Shown: positions 53,424 to 64,000 of the stretch, one piece after another | Numbering within the stretch: the stretch's first letter is position 1 | Layout of the letters: each line of letters begins with the position of its first letter | Assembly (NCBI RefSeq): GCF_013410775.1 | Contig: NZ_JACCFH010000001.1 | Coordinates: 1,302,001-1,366,000, forward strand | DNA from: Sphaerotilus montanus | GTDB lineage: Bacteria > Pseudomonadota > Gammaproteobacteria > Burkholderiales > Burkholderiaceae_C | DNA length: 64,000 nt | Direction of reading: 5' to 3' | Made by a program: the position numbers and the translations under genes | The notes under the pieces: generated by a model | Database searches by the model: none | Told to the model about the DNA's origin: nothing | Seen by the model: the letters and a program-made list of their open reading frames with translations, nothing else

Positions 53424-53890
53424 GGGGTGCTTTCGGTGCTTTCGGCGTAGGGGTCGGCAAATCCGAGGGACGCCATGATCTCGCGTTCACGTTCCTCCAT
53501 GTACTCGGCGGCTTCCTCGTCGTCCTCGTGGTCATAGCCCTGGGCGTGCAGCGTGCCGTGGACGAGCAGGTGGGCGTAGTGGGCGAGCAGGTCCTTGCCG
53601 TTCGCGGCGGCTTCGGCCTCGACCACCGGCGCGCACAGCACCAGGTCCGCCGACACCACCGGCTCGGCGCTGTAGTCGAAGGTCAGCACGTTGGTGGCGT
53701 AGTCCTTCTGGCGGAAATCGAGGTTCAGGCGCCGGCCCTCCTCGGCATCGACGATGCGGACCGTGATCTCGCCGGGCAGCTCCAGCGCCGCGCGGACAAA
53801 GCGCGCCACCTTGTGCCGCGGCAGCACCGCGCGGTGCCGTGGGTCGGCGAATTGCAGGGACAGGCTCAGGTCGGGGCGGGCAGCGGGCAT
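53420..53890 (-). CDS. ybeY: Endoribonuclease YbeY
   Basis: A 156-residue zinc endoribonuclease for 16S rRNA 3'-end maturation and ribosome quality control. The metal site [11 protein letters not shown] (111-121) is intact and TNVLTFDY precedes it. The ATG at 53890 starts 13 bp after the phoH stop, the conserved phoH-ybeY order. Confidence 0.95.
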   Translation of the reverse strand: MPAARPDLSLSLQFADPRHRAVLPRHKVARFVRAALELPGEITVRIVDAEEGRRLNLDFRQKDYATNVLTFDYSAEPVVSADLVLCAPVVEAEAAANGKDLLAHYAHLLVHGTLHAQGYDHEDDEEAAEYMEEREREIMASLGFADPYAESTESTP

Positions 53891-53903
53891 GGTGGGTCGG
53901 CGC

Positions 53904-54932
53904 TCAGCGTTCGGGGTGGAAGTCCGGATGGAAGTCGTCGGCCGCGGCGGTGGGCCGTGCGGCATCGTAGGCCTCGACGATGCGCGCCACCAGCGGGTGA
54001 CGCACGACGTCGGCGGAGGTGAAGCGGGTCATCGCGATGCCGCGCACCTTGCGCAGGATGCGCGCCGCATCGGCCAGCCCGCTGACCTGCCCCTTCGGCA
54101 GATCGACCTGGCTGGTGTCGCCCGTCACCACGCAGCGCGAGCCGAAGCCGATGCGGGTGAGGAACATCTTCATCTGCTCGGGCGTGGTGTTCTGCGCCTC
54201 GTCGAGGATGACGAAGGCGTGGTTGAGCGTGCGCCCGCGCATGAAGGCCAGCGGGGCGACCTCGATCTGGCCTTTCTCGAAGGCCTTGCCGACGCGGTCC
54301 ATGCCCATCAGGTCGTAGAGCGCGTCGTAGAGCGGGCGCAGGTACGGGTCCACCTTCTGCGCCAGGTCGCCGGGCAGGAAGCCGAGCCGCTCGCCCGCTT
54401 CGACCGCCGGCCGCGTGAGGATGATGCGCTGCACCGTGCCGCGCTCCAGCGCATCGACCGCGCAGGCCACCGCGAGGAAGGTCTTGCCCGTCCCCGCCGG
54501 ACCGAGGCCGAAGGTGATGTCGTGGCCGAGGATGTTGTGCAGGTAGGTGGTCTGGTTGCGGGTGCGGCCGGCGAGTTCGCTGCGGCGGGTGCGCAGCACG
54601 ATCTCGGGTTCGGCAGCCACCTCGGCGCCCGCCAGCGGCTCGCCGGCGTGGACCACCCGCAGCGCCGGTGCATCGTCCCGCAGTGCCTGGACCAGCGCGA
54701 GCTGCAGCTCGGCCGGCTCGATCGCCTCGGCAGCGCGGTCGTAGAGCTGCTGCAGCAAGGCCACCGCCCGCTCGGCGGCGCGGCGCGCGCCCTCGACCCG
54801 GAACGATTCGTTGCGCCGGCGGATGCTGACGTCGAAGGCGGCCTCGATCGTGCGGAGGTGCTCGTCCAGTGCTCCGCAGACATGCGCGAGCCGGCGGTTG
54901 TCCTGGGGGATGAAAGCGTGGCGCAGGATCAC
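53904..54932 (-). CDS. PhoH-family ATPase
   Basis: A 342-residue PhoH/YbeZ protein with Walker [17 protein letters not shown], Walker [22 protein letters not shown] and the conserved [11 protein letters not shown]. An N-terminal KH-like region (about 25-75) precedes it. YbeZ works with YbeY in RNA metabolism. It heads the leftward phoH-ybeY-peptidase-ubiB run, and diverges from the sensor kinase gene. Confidence 0.94.
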   Translation of the reverse strand: MILRHAFIPQDNRRLAHVCGALDEHLRTIEAAFDVSIRRRNESFRVEGARRAAERAVALLQQLYDRAAEAIEPAELQLALVQALRDDAPALRVVHAGEPLAGAEVAAEPEIVLRTRRSELAGRTRNQTTYLHNILGHDITFGLGPAGTGKTFLAVACAVDALERGTVQRIILTRPAVEAGERLGFLPGDLAQKVDPYLRPLYDALYDLMGMDRVGKAFEKGQIEVAPLAFMRGRTLNHAFVILDEAQNTTPEQMKMFLTRIGFGSRCVVTGDTSQVDLPKGQVSGLADAARILRKVRGIAMTRFTSADVVRHPLVARIVEAYDAARPTAAADDFHPDFHPER

Positions 54933-55052
54933 GGGATGAATGTGAACTATGAGGCAAGGGCCGGGAGCGTGATTGTCGCCGCCCGTCCGGGGTGCCTGTG
55001 GTCCGGCAGAATCAAAAGCTTGGGTTCAATTCTTCCGGATTTCACCATTTCA

Positions 55053-57005
55053 GTGGCCACGCCTCCCGCGCCAGCGACTCCCGCACCATCGCCCGGCTGG
55101 CTGACACAGCTCCGGTCCATCGGCTCCGACCGCGGTCGTCCGCTGCTGCTGGCCCTGCACCCTGCACGCTGGGGGCTGATGGTGGTGGCACTGATCCTGA
55201 TCGGTCTGTGGATGGTCGAGATCGGCGGCCGTGCCAGCCCGGAGGGCATCACCACCGTGCGCAACGCCGTGGTGGTGCGTGCCCCGACCCGTGAAGTGCC
55301 GGTCACCGGCGCCGCCAGGCTCATCACGCTGCCGGACGCCTGGGACCATTCCCCCAAGCTCACCGCACCGCTGTGGTACCAGCTGCGCTTCGACCTGCCC
55401 GCCGCCCCGTCTCCGGGGACGATGCAGGGGATCTATTTCGAACGCCTGTGCGCCGCCTGGGAGGTCCGCATCAACGGATTCCGCCTCGCCGCCCGCGGCA
55501 ACGTGTCGTCGCCACGGCCCCACAACTGCCTGGATCCGGTGCTGATCACGCTGCCGCCCGCACTGCTGAAACGCGCCGACAACCAGCTCGACATCCAGAT
55601 TTCCGCGCAGGTGCGCTCGCAGGTCGCCGTGAGCGAGCACGCCGGCTACCTCTCGCCGGTGCGCATCGGGCGCATGGACGTGCTGGAAGAGGAACTGCGC
55701 CGCGCCCGCACCTTCAACGTCAGCGCGACCCAGGCACTGGCCCTGCTGGCCGGGCTGGTCGGCGCCGCCGCGCTGGCGCTGGCGACACTGAGCCGCCTGC
55801 CCTACCTCGGCTACTTCGGCGCGGCCAGCGTGGGCTGGGCGCTGCTGTGCGCGCTGCTGACGGGCGCACGGCTGCCGATGTCGGTGGTCGCCCACGAGTG
55901 GCTGATCGGCGCGCTGATGCCACCGGTGGCCGTGGCCAGCATCCTCTCGCTGATGCGCTACAGCGGCATCAAGGTGCGCTGGCTGGAGCTGTCGGTGGCG
56001 CTGCAGAGCATCGTCGTGCCGCTGAGCCTGGTGATCGCGGCACCCGACCGCATCAGCACGATCACCCATCCCTGGATGGTGATCCTGTCGCTGGAGGTCG
56101 CCGCCGCGACCATCGCCTTCCTGCACCGGGCCTGGAACTTCTCGCCGGCCGATTTCTGGGTGGTCGCCTCGGCCCTGATCACGGGGCTGTTCGTGCTGGT
56201 CTTCGAAGCCCTGTTCGTGCCGGTCACGCTGCTGCTGCCGGGCAACCACGCGCTGAGCATCGCGGCCGTGGTGATGTTCTCGGGCATGGTGCTGCGCCTG
56301 TACCAGCAACTGCACAGCGAGGTGCTCGTTGCCGAACAGGGCCGCGCGCAGGCCGAGCGCCGGGTGCAGGAAATCTCCGCCGACATCGAGAAGAACTACA
56401 GCCACATGGCCGAACTGCGCGTCGAGCAGGTCACCGCCAAGGAGCGCAAGCGCATCGCCGCCGACCTGCACGACGACCTCGGCGCCAAGCTGCTGACCAT
56501 CGTGCACACCAGCGACAACGAGCGCATCGCCACCCTCGGCCGCGAGGCGCTCGAAGAGATGCGGCTGTCGGTGCGCGGCCTGGGCGGGCGCGCGATGCAG
56601 CTTGGGGACGCCATCGGCGACTGGCGCAGCGAGGTGATGATGCGCATGTCGCAGGGCGGCGTGGAGCTGGCCTGGAACACGCCCGACGACCTGCTGATGA
56701 GCGAGCGGGCCATGAGCGCACGCGCCTATGTGCAGACCACGCGCATCCTGCGCGAGGCGGTGAGCAACATCCTCAAGCACAGCGGCGCGACCCACGCCGA
56801 GATCTCGATCCGCCAGGACATCAACGACTTCGAGCTGACGATCTCGGACAACGGCAAGGGCATCCCGATGGAGCTGGATGGCAAGCTCGACCGCGGCCAC
56901 GGCATGTCCACGATGAAGGGCCGCGCCAAGCAGCTGCAGGGCCAGTGCCTGGTCGAATCCGGCCCCGGCTACGGCACGACGATCCGCCTGACCCTGCCGC
57001 TGTGA
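55053..57005 (+). CDS. 7TM sensor histidine kinase, NarX/HisKA_3 type
   Basis: A 650-residue membrane sensor. One membrane helix (about 35-55) leads to an extracytoplasmic beta-rich domain resembling 7TMR-DISM sensors (IYFERLCAAWEVRINGFRLA). It is followed by about seven membrane helices (about 225-425), a coiled segment, the HisKA_3 motif KERKRIAADLHDDLGAKLL and a HATPase domain (EAVSNILKHSGATHAEI, DNGKGIPMEL). The GTG at 55053 is preferred; an ATG at 54936 would leave only 3 bp to the divergent phoH start. The response regulator follows after 166 bp. Confidence 0.88.
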   Translation: MATPPAPATPAPSPGWLTQLRSIGSDRGRPLLLALHPARWGLMVVALILIGLWMVEIGGRASPEGITTVRNAVVVRAPTREVPVTGAARLITLPDAWDHSPKLTAPLWYQLRFDLPAAPSPGTMQGIYFERLCAAWEVRINGFRLAARGNVSSPRPHNCLDPVLITLPPALLKRADNQLDIQISAQVRSQVAVSEHAGYLSPVRIGRMDVLEEELRRARTFNVSATQALALLAGLVGAAALALATLSRLPYLGYFGAASVGWALLCALLTGARLPMSVVAHEWLIGALMPPVAVASILSLMRYSGIKVRWLELSVALQSIVVPLSLVIAAPDRISTITHPWMVILSLEVAAATIAFLHRAWNFSPADFWVVASALITGLFVLVFEALFVPVTLLLPGNHALSIAAVVMFSGMVLRLYQQLHSEVLVAEQGRAQAERRVQEISADIEKNYSHMAELRVEQVTAKERKRIAADLHDDLGAKLLTIVHTSDNERIATLGREALEEMRLSVRGLGGRAMQLGDAIGDWRSEVMMRMSQGGVELAWNTPDDLLMSERAMSARAYVQTTRILREAVSNILKHSGATHAEISIRQDINDFELTISDNGKGIPMELDGKLDRGHGMSTMKGRAKQLQGQCLVESGPGYGTTIRLTLPL

Positions 57006-57171
57006 GGCTACCGAGTCCAACAGGTCGTCATCGTTCACGAATTCCCGTCATTTTCGTAACCGTGTTCATCTTCACCCTACAGCGACCGATATAGCCGTCA
57101 CACTGCCCTACTCTCTTGAGAACCCCCTTGAGAACAGTGCGCAGGCCACCTGGTCCGCCCGAGGAAAGCCC

Positions 57172-57843
57172 ATGAAAACCATTCTGCTGCTCGAAGACCT
57201 TCCCGAAATCCGCGCCTGGCTGCGCGCCCTGGTGATGCAGGTGTTCCCTGGCTCCACCGTGGTCGAGTCCGCCCGGGTGCACGACGCGCTGCAACAGGTC
57301 ACCGCCCACCGCTTCGACCTGGCGATGATCGATCTGGGCCTGCCGGACGGCTCGGGCGTCAAGGTGGTGCAGGCGCTGCGCGAGTCGCAGCCGGATGCGC
57401 AGTCGGTGGTGGTCACCATCCACGACGACGACGACCACCTCTTCCCCGCGCTGCAGGCCGGCGCCTACGGCTACCTGCTGAAGGAGCAGCCGCGCGAGCA
57501 GCTGATGGAACACCTGCAGCGCATCAGCCAGGGCGAGCCGCCGCTGTCGCCGTCGATCGCGCGCCGGATGATTTCCTACTTCTCGGCCCAGGCCAACAAG
57601 CCGGCGCTGCAGCCCTACCCCGCGGCCGACACGCTGATGCCCAACGTGCAGCTGACCGAGCGCGAGCGCGAGGTGCTGCTGCGCGTGGCCAAGGGCTTCA
57701 CGCTGCCGGAAATCGGCGTGCAGCTCGGCCTGAGCCGCCACACCATCGCCGACTACGTCAAGCAGATCTACCGCAAGCTCAACGTGAGTTCGCGTGCCGA
57801 GGCCGCGCTCGAAGCGCAGCGCCTGGGTCTGTTCCGCCGCTGA
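57172..57843 (+). CDS. NarL/LuxR-type response regulator
   Basis: A 223-residue regulator: receiver domain (ILLLEDLPEIRAWL acidic pocket, MIDLGLPDGSG phosphoacceptor Asp, VTIHDDDD, YLLKEQP Lys) and a C-terminal LuxR helix-turn-helix (LTEREREVLLRVAKGFTLPEIGVQLGLSRHTIADYVKQIYRKLNVSSRAEA). It is the likely partner of the upstream HisKA_3 kinase. The output genes are unknown. Confidence 0.94.
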   Translation: MKTILLLEDLPEIRAWLRALVMQVFPGSTVVESARVHDALQQVTAHRFDLAMIDLGLPDGSGVKVVQALRESQPDAQSVVVTIHDDDDHLFPALQAGAYGYLLKEQPREQLMEHLQRISQGEPPLSPSIARRMISYFSAQANKPALQPYPAADTLMPNVQLTEREREVLLRVAKGFTLPEIGVQLGLSRHTIADYVKQIYRKLNVSSRAEAALEAQRLGLFRR

Positions 57844-57886
57844 TGTGGTCCAGGCCGGCGGGTCGCCCCGCGCATAATCGCGCCCC

Positions 57887-58462
57887 ATGATCGGACGACT
57901 CACCGGCACCCTGGCGGAAAAATCCCCGCCCCAGATCCTCATCGATGTGAACGGCGTCGGCTACGAAGTCGACGTCCCGATGAGCACCTTCTACAACCTC
58001 CCGCACCTCGGCGAGCGTGTCACGCTGCACACGCACTTCGTCGTGCGCGAGGACGCGCAGCTGCTCTACGGCTTCCTCACGCCCGCCGAGCGCGAGACCT
58101 TCCGCCAGCTCATCCGCATCACCGGCGTCGGCCCGCGCATCGCGCTGGCGGTGCTGTCGGGCATGAGCGCGGGTGAGCTGGCGCAGGCCGTCAGCACGCA
58201 GCAGGCCGGCCGGCTCGTCAAGGTGCCCGGCATCGGCAAGAAGACCGCCGAGCGGCTGCTGCTCGAACTCAAGGGCAAGCTCGGTCCGGATCTCGCGCTG
58301 CCGGGTGCGGCGGTGCAGACCGATGCGCAGTCCGACATCGTGCAGGCGCTGATCGCGCTGGGCTACAACGAGAAGGAAGCGGCGGCGGCGATCAAGCTGC
58401 TGCCGGTGGACATCGGCGTGAGCGACGGGATCAAGGCAGCGCTGAAATCACTGGCGAAATAA
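57887..58462 (+). CDS. ruvA: Holliday junction DNA helicase subunit RuvA
   Basis: The 191-residue junction-binding subunit. [32 protein letters not shown] opens the OB domain, the helix-hairpin-helix motifs [14 protein letters not shown] and [17 protein letters not shown] follow, and domain III ([13 protein letters not shown]) binds RuvB. Complete and of standard length. ruvB is 47 bp downstream. Confidence 0.97.
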   Translation: MIGRLTGTLAEKSPPQILIDVNGVGYEVDVPMSTFYNLPHLGERVTLHTHFVVREDAQLLYGFLTPAERETFRQLIRITGVGPRIALAVLSGMSAGELAQAVSTQQAGRLVKVPGIGKKTAERLLLELKGKLGPDLALPGAAVQTDAQSDIVQALIALGYNEKEAAAAIKLLPVDIGVSDGIKAALKSLAK

Positions 58463-58509
58463 CCAGTCCTGCGCACCCGCGCCGGGGGCTTTGACGGACA
58501 ATCGCCCGC

Positions 58510-59586
<1,077 letters not shown>

Positions 59587-59616
59587 ACCGCCGTCCAGCC
59601 AGCCACTCAGGTTTTT

Positions 59617-60303
59617 TCAGGACAGGCTGTGCGCGGGCGTGCTGCCATCGCGCCCGCCATCGCTGCTTTCTTCCAGTGCTGCGCCGTCCAGGTGCTGCGT
59701 ATCTCCCCACCCGACCATCGTCAGCCGCGTCCCCGTGAACAGCAGCCGGTTGATGCTCGCATTGCCGAGCTGCCAGGTGCGCGGCGCCTCGATCGGCATG
59801 CCGCAGGCGGCGCGGTAGAGGCAGTCGAGCACGCCGCCGTGGGCCACCATCACCACCGTCTGCCCGGGATGGGCCGCGGCCAGCCGGTGCACGGTGTCGA
59901 TCGAGCGGGCGTAGAACGTCCGCAGCGACTCGGCGCCCTCGGGCTCGAAATCCGGCTCGCGGGCTTTCCAGCGCTGGACCAGTTCCGGATGGATCGCCTC
60001 GACCTCGGCGACGGTGCGGCCCTGGAACAGCCCGAAATTGCGCTCGCGCAGGCCAACATCGTGCAGCACCGGCAGGCCGATGCGCCGCGAGATCGCATTG
60101 GCGGTCTCGGCAGCGCGCACCAGGTCCGACGCATACAGCACCGCGATGTCTTCGTCCGCCAGCGCCTCGGCGACACGCTCGGCCTGCCAGAAGCCGGTGT
60201 CGTTCAGCGGGATGTCGAACTGGCCCTGGATGCGGGTGTCGACGTTCCATGCCGTCTCGCCGTGGCGGATCGCCAGGATGCGGGTGCTGCTGCCGTGGCC
60301 CAT
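59617..60303 (-). CDS. Histidine phosphatase (phosphoglycerate mutase-like)
   Basis: A 228-residue member of the histidine phosphatase superfamily with the RHG motif ILAIRHGETAWNVD, second Arg in SDLVRAAETA, LRERNFGLFQG and the late catalytic His in VMVAHGGVLDCL. The GpmB/CobC-like branch has many substrates and the specific one is not evident. Confidence 0.9.
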   Translation of the reverse strand: MGHGSSTRILAIRHGETAWNVDTRIQGQFDIPLNDTGFWQAERVAEALADEDIAVLYASDLVRAAETANAISRRIGLPVLHDVGLRERNFGLFQGRTVAEVEAIHPELVQRWKAREPDFEPEGAESLRTFYARSIDTVHRLAAAHPGQTVVMVAHGGVLDCLYRAACGMPIEAPRTWQLGNASINRLLFTGTRLTMVGWGDTQHLDGAALEESSDGGRDGSTPAHSLS

Positions 60304-60307
60304 CGCG

Positions 60308-60943
60308 TCAGGCTCCCGCGCCGAGGCGGCGGTTCAGCGTGTAGCTGCCGGTGAGGCTGGCCTGGCCGAGCACGTGGCCTTCGATCGCCGCGCGCACCTG
60401 CGCCCCGGTGAACGCGCCGTCGACCGGGCAGCGCTCCAGGTCGGTGGCGTAGAGCGTGAACACGTAGTGGTGCAGCAGGCTGTCGTTGAACGGCGGGAAG
60501 GGACCGTCGTAGCCGAAATAGTCGCCGGCCATGTCGGGGTTGCCGGCGAACCAGCCGGTGTAGTCGTTCAGGCCGTGGCGGGCGCCGTGCAGCGTGGCCG
60601 GACCGGGCTTGCCGCGTGCGGTGAAGCCCTGGCTGAACGCGCCCTCGGCGACGCCGGTCAGCGTCGCCGGCAGGTCGACCACCACCCAGTGGAAGAAGTC
60701 CACCCGCGGCAGGTCGGCCGGCACCTCGCGGTCGGTCTGGTTCACGTCGTCGCCGCGGCTCGGCACGTCCGGGTCGTGGCAGACCAGCACCAGCGAGCGC
60801 GTGCCAGCGGGCAGGTCGCTCCAGGCGAGGTGCGGGCTGACGTTGTCCGAGAAGGTGACGATGCTGGCATCGTCCGGGCGGCCGGCGGCGAAACGGGCGG
60901 GGATGGCGGCGCCATCGGTCAGGCTGGCGCTGTGCAGCTGCAT
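60308..60943 (-). CDS. YbhB/YbcL-family PEBP (Raf kinase inhibitor-like) protein
   Basis: A 211-residue phosphatidylethanolamine-binding-protein fold: LVLVCHDPDVPSRGD and FFHWVVVDLPAT form the ligand pocket, and DYFGYDGPFPPFNDSLLHHYVFTLYA is the third conserved block. Bacterial function is unclear. It is 4 bp upstream of the phosphatase gene on the same strand. Confidence 0.92.
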   Translation of the reverse strand: MQLHSASLTDGAAIPARFAAGRPDDASIVTFSDNVSPHLAWSDLPAGTRSLVLVCHDPDVPSRGDDVNQTDREVPADLPRVDFFHWVVVDLPATLTGVAEGAFSQGFTARGKPGPATLHGARHGLNDYTGWFAGNPDMAGDYFGYDGPFPPFNDSLLHHYVFTLYATDLERCPVDGAFTGAQVRAAIEGHVLGQASLTGSYTLNRRLGAGA

Positions 60944-60981
60944 GTCGGGTCTCCTTCGAAGTGCGGGGGATGCGGGGTGTA

Positions 60982-61305
60982 TCAGACGCCCCAGACGATG
61001 TCCTTGCCGGCCGCGTGGGCGAGCTTGAGCAGCTCGATGAACGGCCAGGCGCGCTGGCGCAGGCTGACTTCCTTGGGCGGGGGCATCGTGTGGCCCTCCG
61101 CGGCGGCATCGGCCTCGGCGGTACGGCGGGCGCGCTCTTCATCGGCCACGGCGTGCTCCAGCGCGGCGATGGCGGCGGGCATCTGATCCGGGAGGAAGAT
61201 GCCTTGCGCCGCCGGCTCGCGGCCCACCAGCGCCATGATGCGGTCGCCAACGGGGGCGGTCATGATCAGGTCACCGGCGACCTTGGACTTGAACTTGTAG
61301 AGCAT
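60982..61305 (-). CDS. DUF1840-family protein
   Basis: A 107-residue protein typical of DUF1840, a small family common in betaproteobacteria: MLYKFKSKVAGDLIMTAPVGDRIMALVGREPAAQGIF and a C-terminal VSLRQRAWPFIELLKLAHAAGKDIVWGV. No catalytic motif is seen and the function is unknown. It lies in the same leftward run as the PEBP gene. Confidence 0.88.
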   Translation of the reverse strand: MLYKFKSKVAGDLIMTAPVGDRIMALVGREPAAQGIFLPDQMPAAIAALEHAVADEERARRTAEADAAAEGHTMPPPKEVSLRQRAWPFIELLKLAHAAGKDIVWGV

Positions 61306-61359
61306 GGCGATCCTCCTGCGTCATCGGGGTCGATGGGATGGAACGATTGTGCAGCAGGC

Positions 61360-62121
61360 TCAGTGCGCCGCGCTGTCAGCGGACACGCCGAGTGCAGCAG
61401 CGATCTGCGTGCGCACCGCCTCGCCCAGCGCGCGCCGGTCGAGGCCATCGACGGGCTGCTGCGGCAGGATGTCGATGTGCACCACCAGCCCCTCGGCGCA
61501 GACGATGGTCCAGAGGCTCTCGGCCAGCGTCATGTCGCCGATGTAGGCCGCCGCCGGGCTGACGGCATGGTCCGGGTCGGAAAAGCGCAGCGCCAGCGGC
61601 TGCAGCGGCGTGCCGGTGGCGACCGCCGCCTGCAGCAGGTTGGCGTGGAAGGGCAGCAGGTGGTGGCCGTCGGAGGTCGTGCCTTCGGGGAAGACGGCGA
61701 CCGTGTCCCCCTCGCGCAGCGCCTGCGCCGACTGGTGCACCACGCGCAGCGCATCGCGCTTGTTCTCGCGCTCGATGAACAGCGTGCCGGCCGCGCCGAT
61801 CAGCCAGCCGAGCACCGGCCAGGCCTTGACGTCGGACTTGGACACGAAGCGCGCCTGCGGACAGACCGCATGCACGGCGGTGATGTCGAGCCACGAGACA
61901 TGGTTGGCGACCACCAGCTGCGGGCCGAGCTGGAAGCGCCCCATGGGCTGCAGGCGCATGCCCAGCAGCGCCAGCAGCTTGGCGGACCACCACTGGATGC
62001 GGGCGCAGCGGTGCGCGGCACTGGCGCCGTCGAACTCGCGCCAGGCCACCCAGACGCCGTGCAGGATGTGCACGACCACCCGGCCCAGGCGCCAGACCGC
62101 CCGCAAGCGGCGCAGGAGCAT
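61360..62121 (-). CDS. 1-acyl-sn-glycerol-3-phosphate acyltransferase-like protein
   Basis: A 253-residue PlsC-family acyltransferase: catalytic NHVSWLD (HX4D, about residue 75), substrate-binding FPEGTTSDG (about 145) and an N-terminal amphipathic or membrane helix. It transfers an acyl chain to a lysophospholipid. The ATG overlaps the stop of the dihydroorotase-like gene by one base (TGATG), so translation is coupled to pyrimidine genes, a pairing seen in related bacteria. Confidence 0.9.
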   Translation of the reverse strand: MLLRRLRAVWRLGRVVVHILHGVWVAWREFDGASAAHRCARIQWWSAKLLALLGMRLQPMGRFQLGPQLVVANHVSWLDITAVHAVCPQARFVSKSDVKAWPVLGWLIGAAGTLFIERENKRDALRVVHQSAQALREGDTVAVFPEGTTSDGHHLLPFHANLLQAAVATGTPLQPLALRFSDPDHAVSPAAAYIGDMTLAESLWTIVCAEGLVVHIDILPQQPVDGLDRRALGEAVRTQIAAALGVSADSAAH

Positions 62122-63428
62122 CAGCGCGTCTCGTGGGCGACGGTGCCGGCCACGAGCGTGGTGCGCACGCGGCCAGGCAGCGCCATGCCGGTGTCGGCGA
62201 AGGCGAAGGGTGTGTACTTGCCCTGGCTGAGCAGGGCATCCGGCGTGACCGGCCACAGCGCGTCCGGGTCGAACACGCAGACATCGGCCACGCCGCCCTC
62301 GACCAGCCGGCCGGCACTCGACGACAGCGAGCCCAGCGCATCGCCCAGCACGCGCACCGGCTCGGAGGTGACCCGCGCCAGCGTCGCTGGCAGCGACAGG
62401 CCCACGTCCGCACCCCACTTCAGCGCCATGCTCAGCAGCAGCTCCAGCCCGGTCGCGCCCGGCTCGGCCTCGGCGAAGGGCAGCGTCTTGGCGTCGCCCT
62501 CGACCGGTGTGTGGTCGGAGACCAGCGCGTCGATCGTGCCGTCGGCCAGCGCAGCGCGCAGCGCGTCGCGGTCGCGGCCCTGGCGCAGCGGCGGCGTCAG
62601 GCGCATCGCGGGGTTGAAGTAGCCGATGTCGATCTCGGTCAGGTGCAGCGAGTTGATGCTGACGTCGGCCGTCACCGGCAGGCCTTCGGCCTTGGCGCGG
62701 CGCAGCAGCTCGACGCCCGCGGCGCTCGACAGCCGGCACAGGTGGACCCGCGCGCCCGTGGAGCGCATCAGCTCGAAGATGGTGTGCAACGCGATCGTCT
62801 CGGCCGCCACCGGCACGCCGGACAGGCCCATGCGCGTGGCCACGCCACCGCTGGCCGCGACGCCCTTGCCGAGCCAGTAGTCCTGCGGGCGCAGCCAGAC
62901 GGTGTAGCCATAGGTCGCGGCATAGAGCATGGCGCGTTGCAGCACCAGCGTGTCCCGGACCGCCACTTCCGCCTGCGAGAAGCCGACGCAGCCCGCCTCG
63001 GTCAGCTCGACCATCTCGGTCAGCGTCTCGCCCTTGAGGCCCCGGGTCAGCGCACCCAGCGGAAACAGCCGGCACAGGCTGAGCTTGCGGGCGCGGAACT
63101 TGAGCATCTCGACCAGGCCCGGCTCGTCGAGCGCCGGGTCGGTGTCGGGCGGGCAGACGAGGCTGGTCACGCCACCGGCGGCGGCGGCGTTCAGCTCGCT
63201 CTCCAGCATGCCCTTCTGCTCCTGGCCGGGCTCGCGCAGGCGCGCGGCCAGATCGACCAGACCGGGGGCGACCACACAGCCCTTGGCATCGAGCGTGCGG
63301 TTCGGGTGGAAATCGGTGGGCGTGCGGCCGATGCCGACGATGCGGCCGGCGGCGATGGCCACATCGGTGACCTCGTCGCGCCCGGAGGCCGGGTCGATCA
63401 CGCGGCCGTTCTTGATCAGGATCTTCAT
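62121..63428 (-). CDS. pyrX: Dihydroorotase-like PyrX (catalytically inactive PyrC homologue)
   Basis: A 435-residue amidohydrolase-fold protein aligned with class I dihydroorotase throughout ([28 protein letters not shown]). The zinc-binding D-x-H-x-H-x-R of the active enzyme is replaced: [13 protein letters not shown] has Ala-Ala-Arg in place of the His pair. Such pseudo-dihydroorotases (PyrC', PyrX) form a dodecamer with PyrB and are needed for transcarbamoylase activity. Its ATG overlaps the pyrB stop (ATGA). Confidence 0.92.
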   Translation of the reverse strand: MKILIKNGRVIDPASGRDEVTDVAIAAGRIVGIGRTPTDFHPNRTLDAKGCVVAPGLVDLAARLREPGQEQKGMLESELNAAAAGGVTSLVCPPDTDPALDEPGLVEMLKFRARKLSLCRLFPLGALTRGLKGETLTEMVELTEAGCVGFSQAEVAVRDTLVLQRAMLYAATYGYTVWLRPQDYWLGKGVAASGGVATRMGLSGVPVAAETIALHTIFELMRSTGARVHLCRLSSAAGVELLRRAKAEGLPVTADVSINSLHLTEIDIGYFNPAMRLTPPLRQGRDRDALRAALADGTIDALVSDHTPVEGDAKTLPFAEAEPGATGLELLLSMALKWGADVGLSLPATLARVTSEPVRVLGDALGSLSSSAGRLVEGGVADVCVFDPDALWPVTPDALLSQGKYTPFAFADTGMALPGRVRTTLVAGTVAHETR

Positions 63429-64000
63429 GCCTCGTTCCCCGCAATGATGCTCATCACCGCCATGCGCACCGCGATGCCGAAGGTCACCTGCGGCAGGATC
63501 ACGCTGTGCTGCCCGTCGGCCACCGACGAGTCGATTTCCACGCCGCGGTTGATCGGGCCCGGGTGCATGACGATGCAGTCCGGCGCCGCCAGCGCGAGCT
63601 TCTCCTCGGTCAGGCCGTAGCTCTTGAAGAACTCGCCCGCGCTCGGCAGCATCGCGCCGCTCATGCGCTCGTTCTGCAGGCGCAGCATGATGATCACGTC
63701 GGCGTCCTTGATCCCTTCGGCCATGTCGTGGCAGACGCGCACGCCCATCTCGCGCAAGTCGCCGGGCACCAGCGTCTTCGGCCCGACGGCGCGGATCTCC
63801 GGCACGCCCAGCGTCGTCAGCGCATGGATGTCGGAGCGCGCCACACGCGAATGCACGATGTCACCGACGATGGCCACGCGCAGCTTGGTGAAGTCCTTCT
63901 TGTAGTGGCGGATCGTGTACATGTCGAGCAGCCCTTGCGTCGGGTGCGCGTGGCGGCCGTCGCCGGCGTTGACGACGTGGACATGCGGGGCGCAGTGCTG
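63425..64000 (-). CDS. pyrB: Aspartate carbamoyltransferase, C-terminal part
   Basis: The last 191 residues of PyrB; the start lies beyond the window. The visible part opens with [20 protein letters not shown], containing the carbamoyl-phosphate-binding HPTQ, then [15 protein letters not shown] and the Asp-binding domain with MRLQNERM and [13 protein letters not shown]. PyrB makes carbamoyl aspartate in pyrimidine synthesis and here should assemble with the PyrX encoded next to it. Confidence 0.95.
   Translation of the reverse strand, partial: QHCAPHVHVVNAGDGRHAHPTQGLLDMYTIRHYKKDFTKLRVAIVGDIVHSRVARSDIHALTTLGVPEIRAVGPKTLVPGDLREMGVRVCHDMAEGIKDADVIIMLRLQNERMSGAMLPSAGEFFKSYGLTEEKLALAAPDCIVMHPGPINRGVEIDSSVADGQHSVILPQVTFGIAVRMAVMSIIAGNEA

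Noticed and set aside
48864-53450. A 1528-codon open frame on the plus strand
   Set aside because: It is antisense to the UbiB and S9 peptidase genes, both with clear motifs. Long antisense frames are expected at this GC content; its translation is Arg/Gln/His-rich and domain-free.

Overview
The window is GC-rich chromosomal DNA from a betaproteobacterium, almost certainly order Burkholderiales; the Sphaerotilus/Leptothrix/Ideonella group is plausible but the genus cannot be fixed from sequence alone. It spans the replication-origin region. rpmH-rnpA-yidD-yidC-mnmE run leftward and dnaA-dnaN-gyrB run rightward from a 251-bp spacer (22875-23125) that carries a perfect DnaA box. Three further DnaA-like boxes, exactly 12 bp apart, lie inside rnpA.

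Layout. 1-2133: the N-terminus of parB, an alpha/beta hydrolase, argC and a SWIB protein. 2386-9081: a TerC-family protein, then a Ser/Thr signalling cluster (CHASE2 kinase, PP2C phosphatase, FHA protein), an MBL-fold phosphodiesterase and a TauE-like exporter. 9428-12582: a GMC oxidoreductase, a MarC protein and a glycine-rich RRM protein. 12695-18327: the LPS genes kdsD-kdsC-lptC plus an SDR gene, a divergent KefC-type antiporter and a small cyclic-nucleotide-binding-fold protein. 18437-28975: the origin region.

28976 to about 41300 is an accessory block inserted behind gyrB. It begins with a HipA-like kinase/DUF3037 pair, followed by a second, 93% identical copy of the gyrB 3' end. Next comes a diverged, lower-GC HipA-like/DUF3037 pair that was split by an IS5-family element. 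The 4-bp target duplication lets the original operon be rebuilt exactly. Beyond it lie a NERD-UvrD helicase, a HepT/MntA toxin-antitoxin pair, a scar built from fragments of those same genes, a histidine kinase with an overlapping REC-PAS-GGDEF-EAL partner, and a chemoreceptor remnant.

41325-49602: a VOC protein, the divergent qorB-type/HxlR pair, a ferredoxin, a membrane GGDEF-EAL protein, and a LysR/DapA-family/Bug/porin uptake and catabolism cluster. 49608-54932: a leftward phoH-ybeY-S9 peptidase-ubiB run. 55053-59586: a NarX-like two-component pair and ruvAB. 59617-64000: a leftward run of a histidine phosphatase, PEBP, DUF1840, an acyltransferase, a catalytically dead dihydroorotase and pyrB (cut by the window end).

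The strongest candidate for an undescribed system is the HipA-like kinase/DUF3037 pair. It occurs twice in two diverged versions within 5 kb of gyrB, with clear signs of lateral movement.
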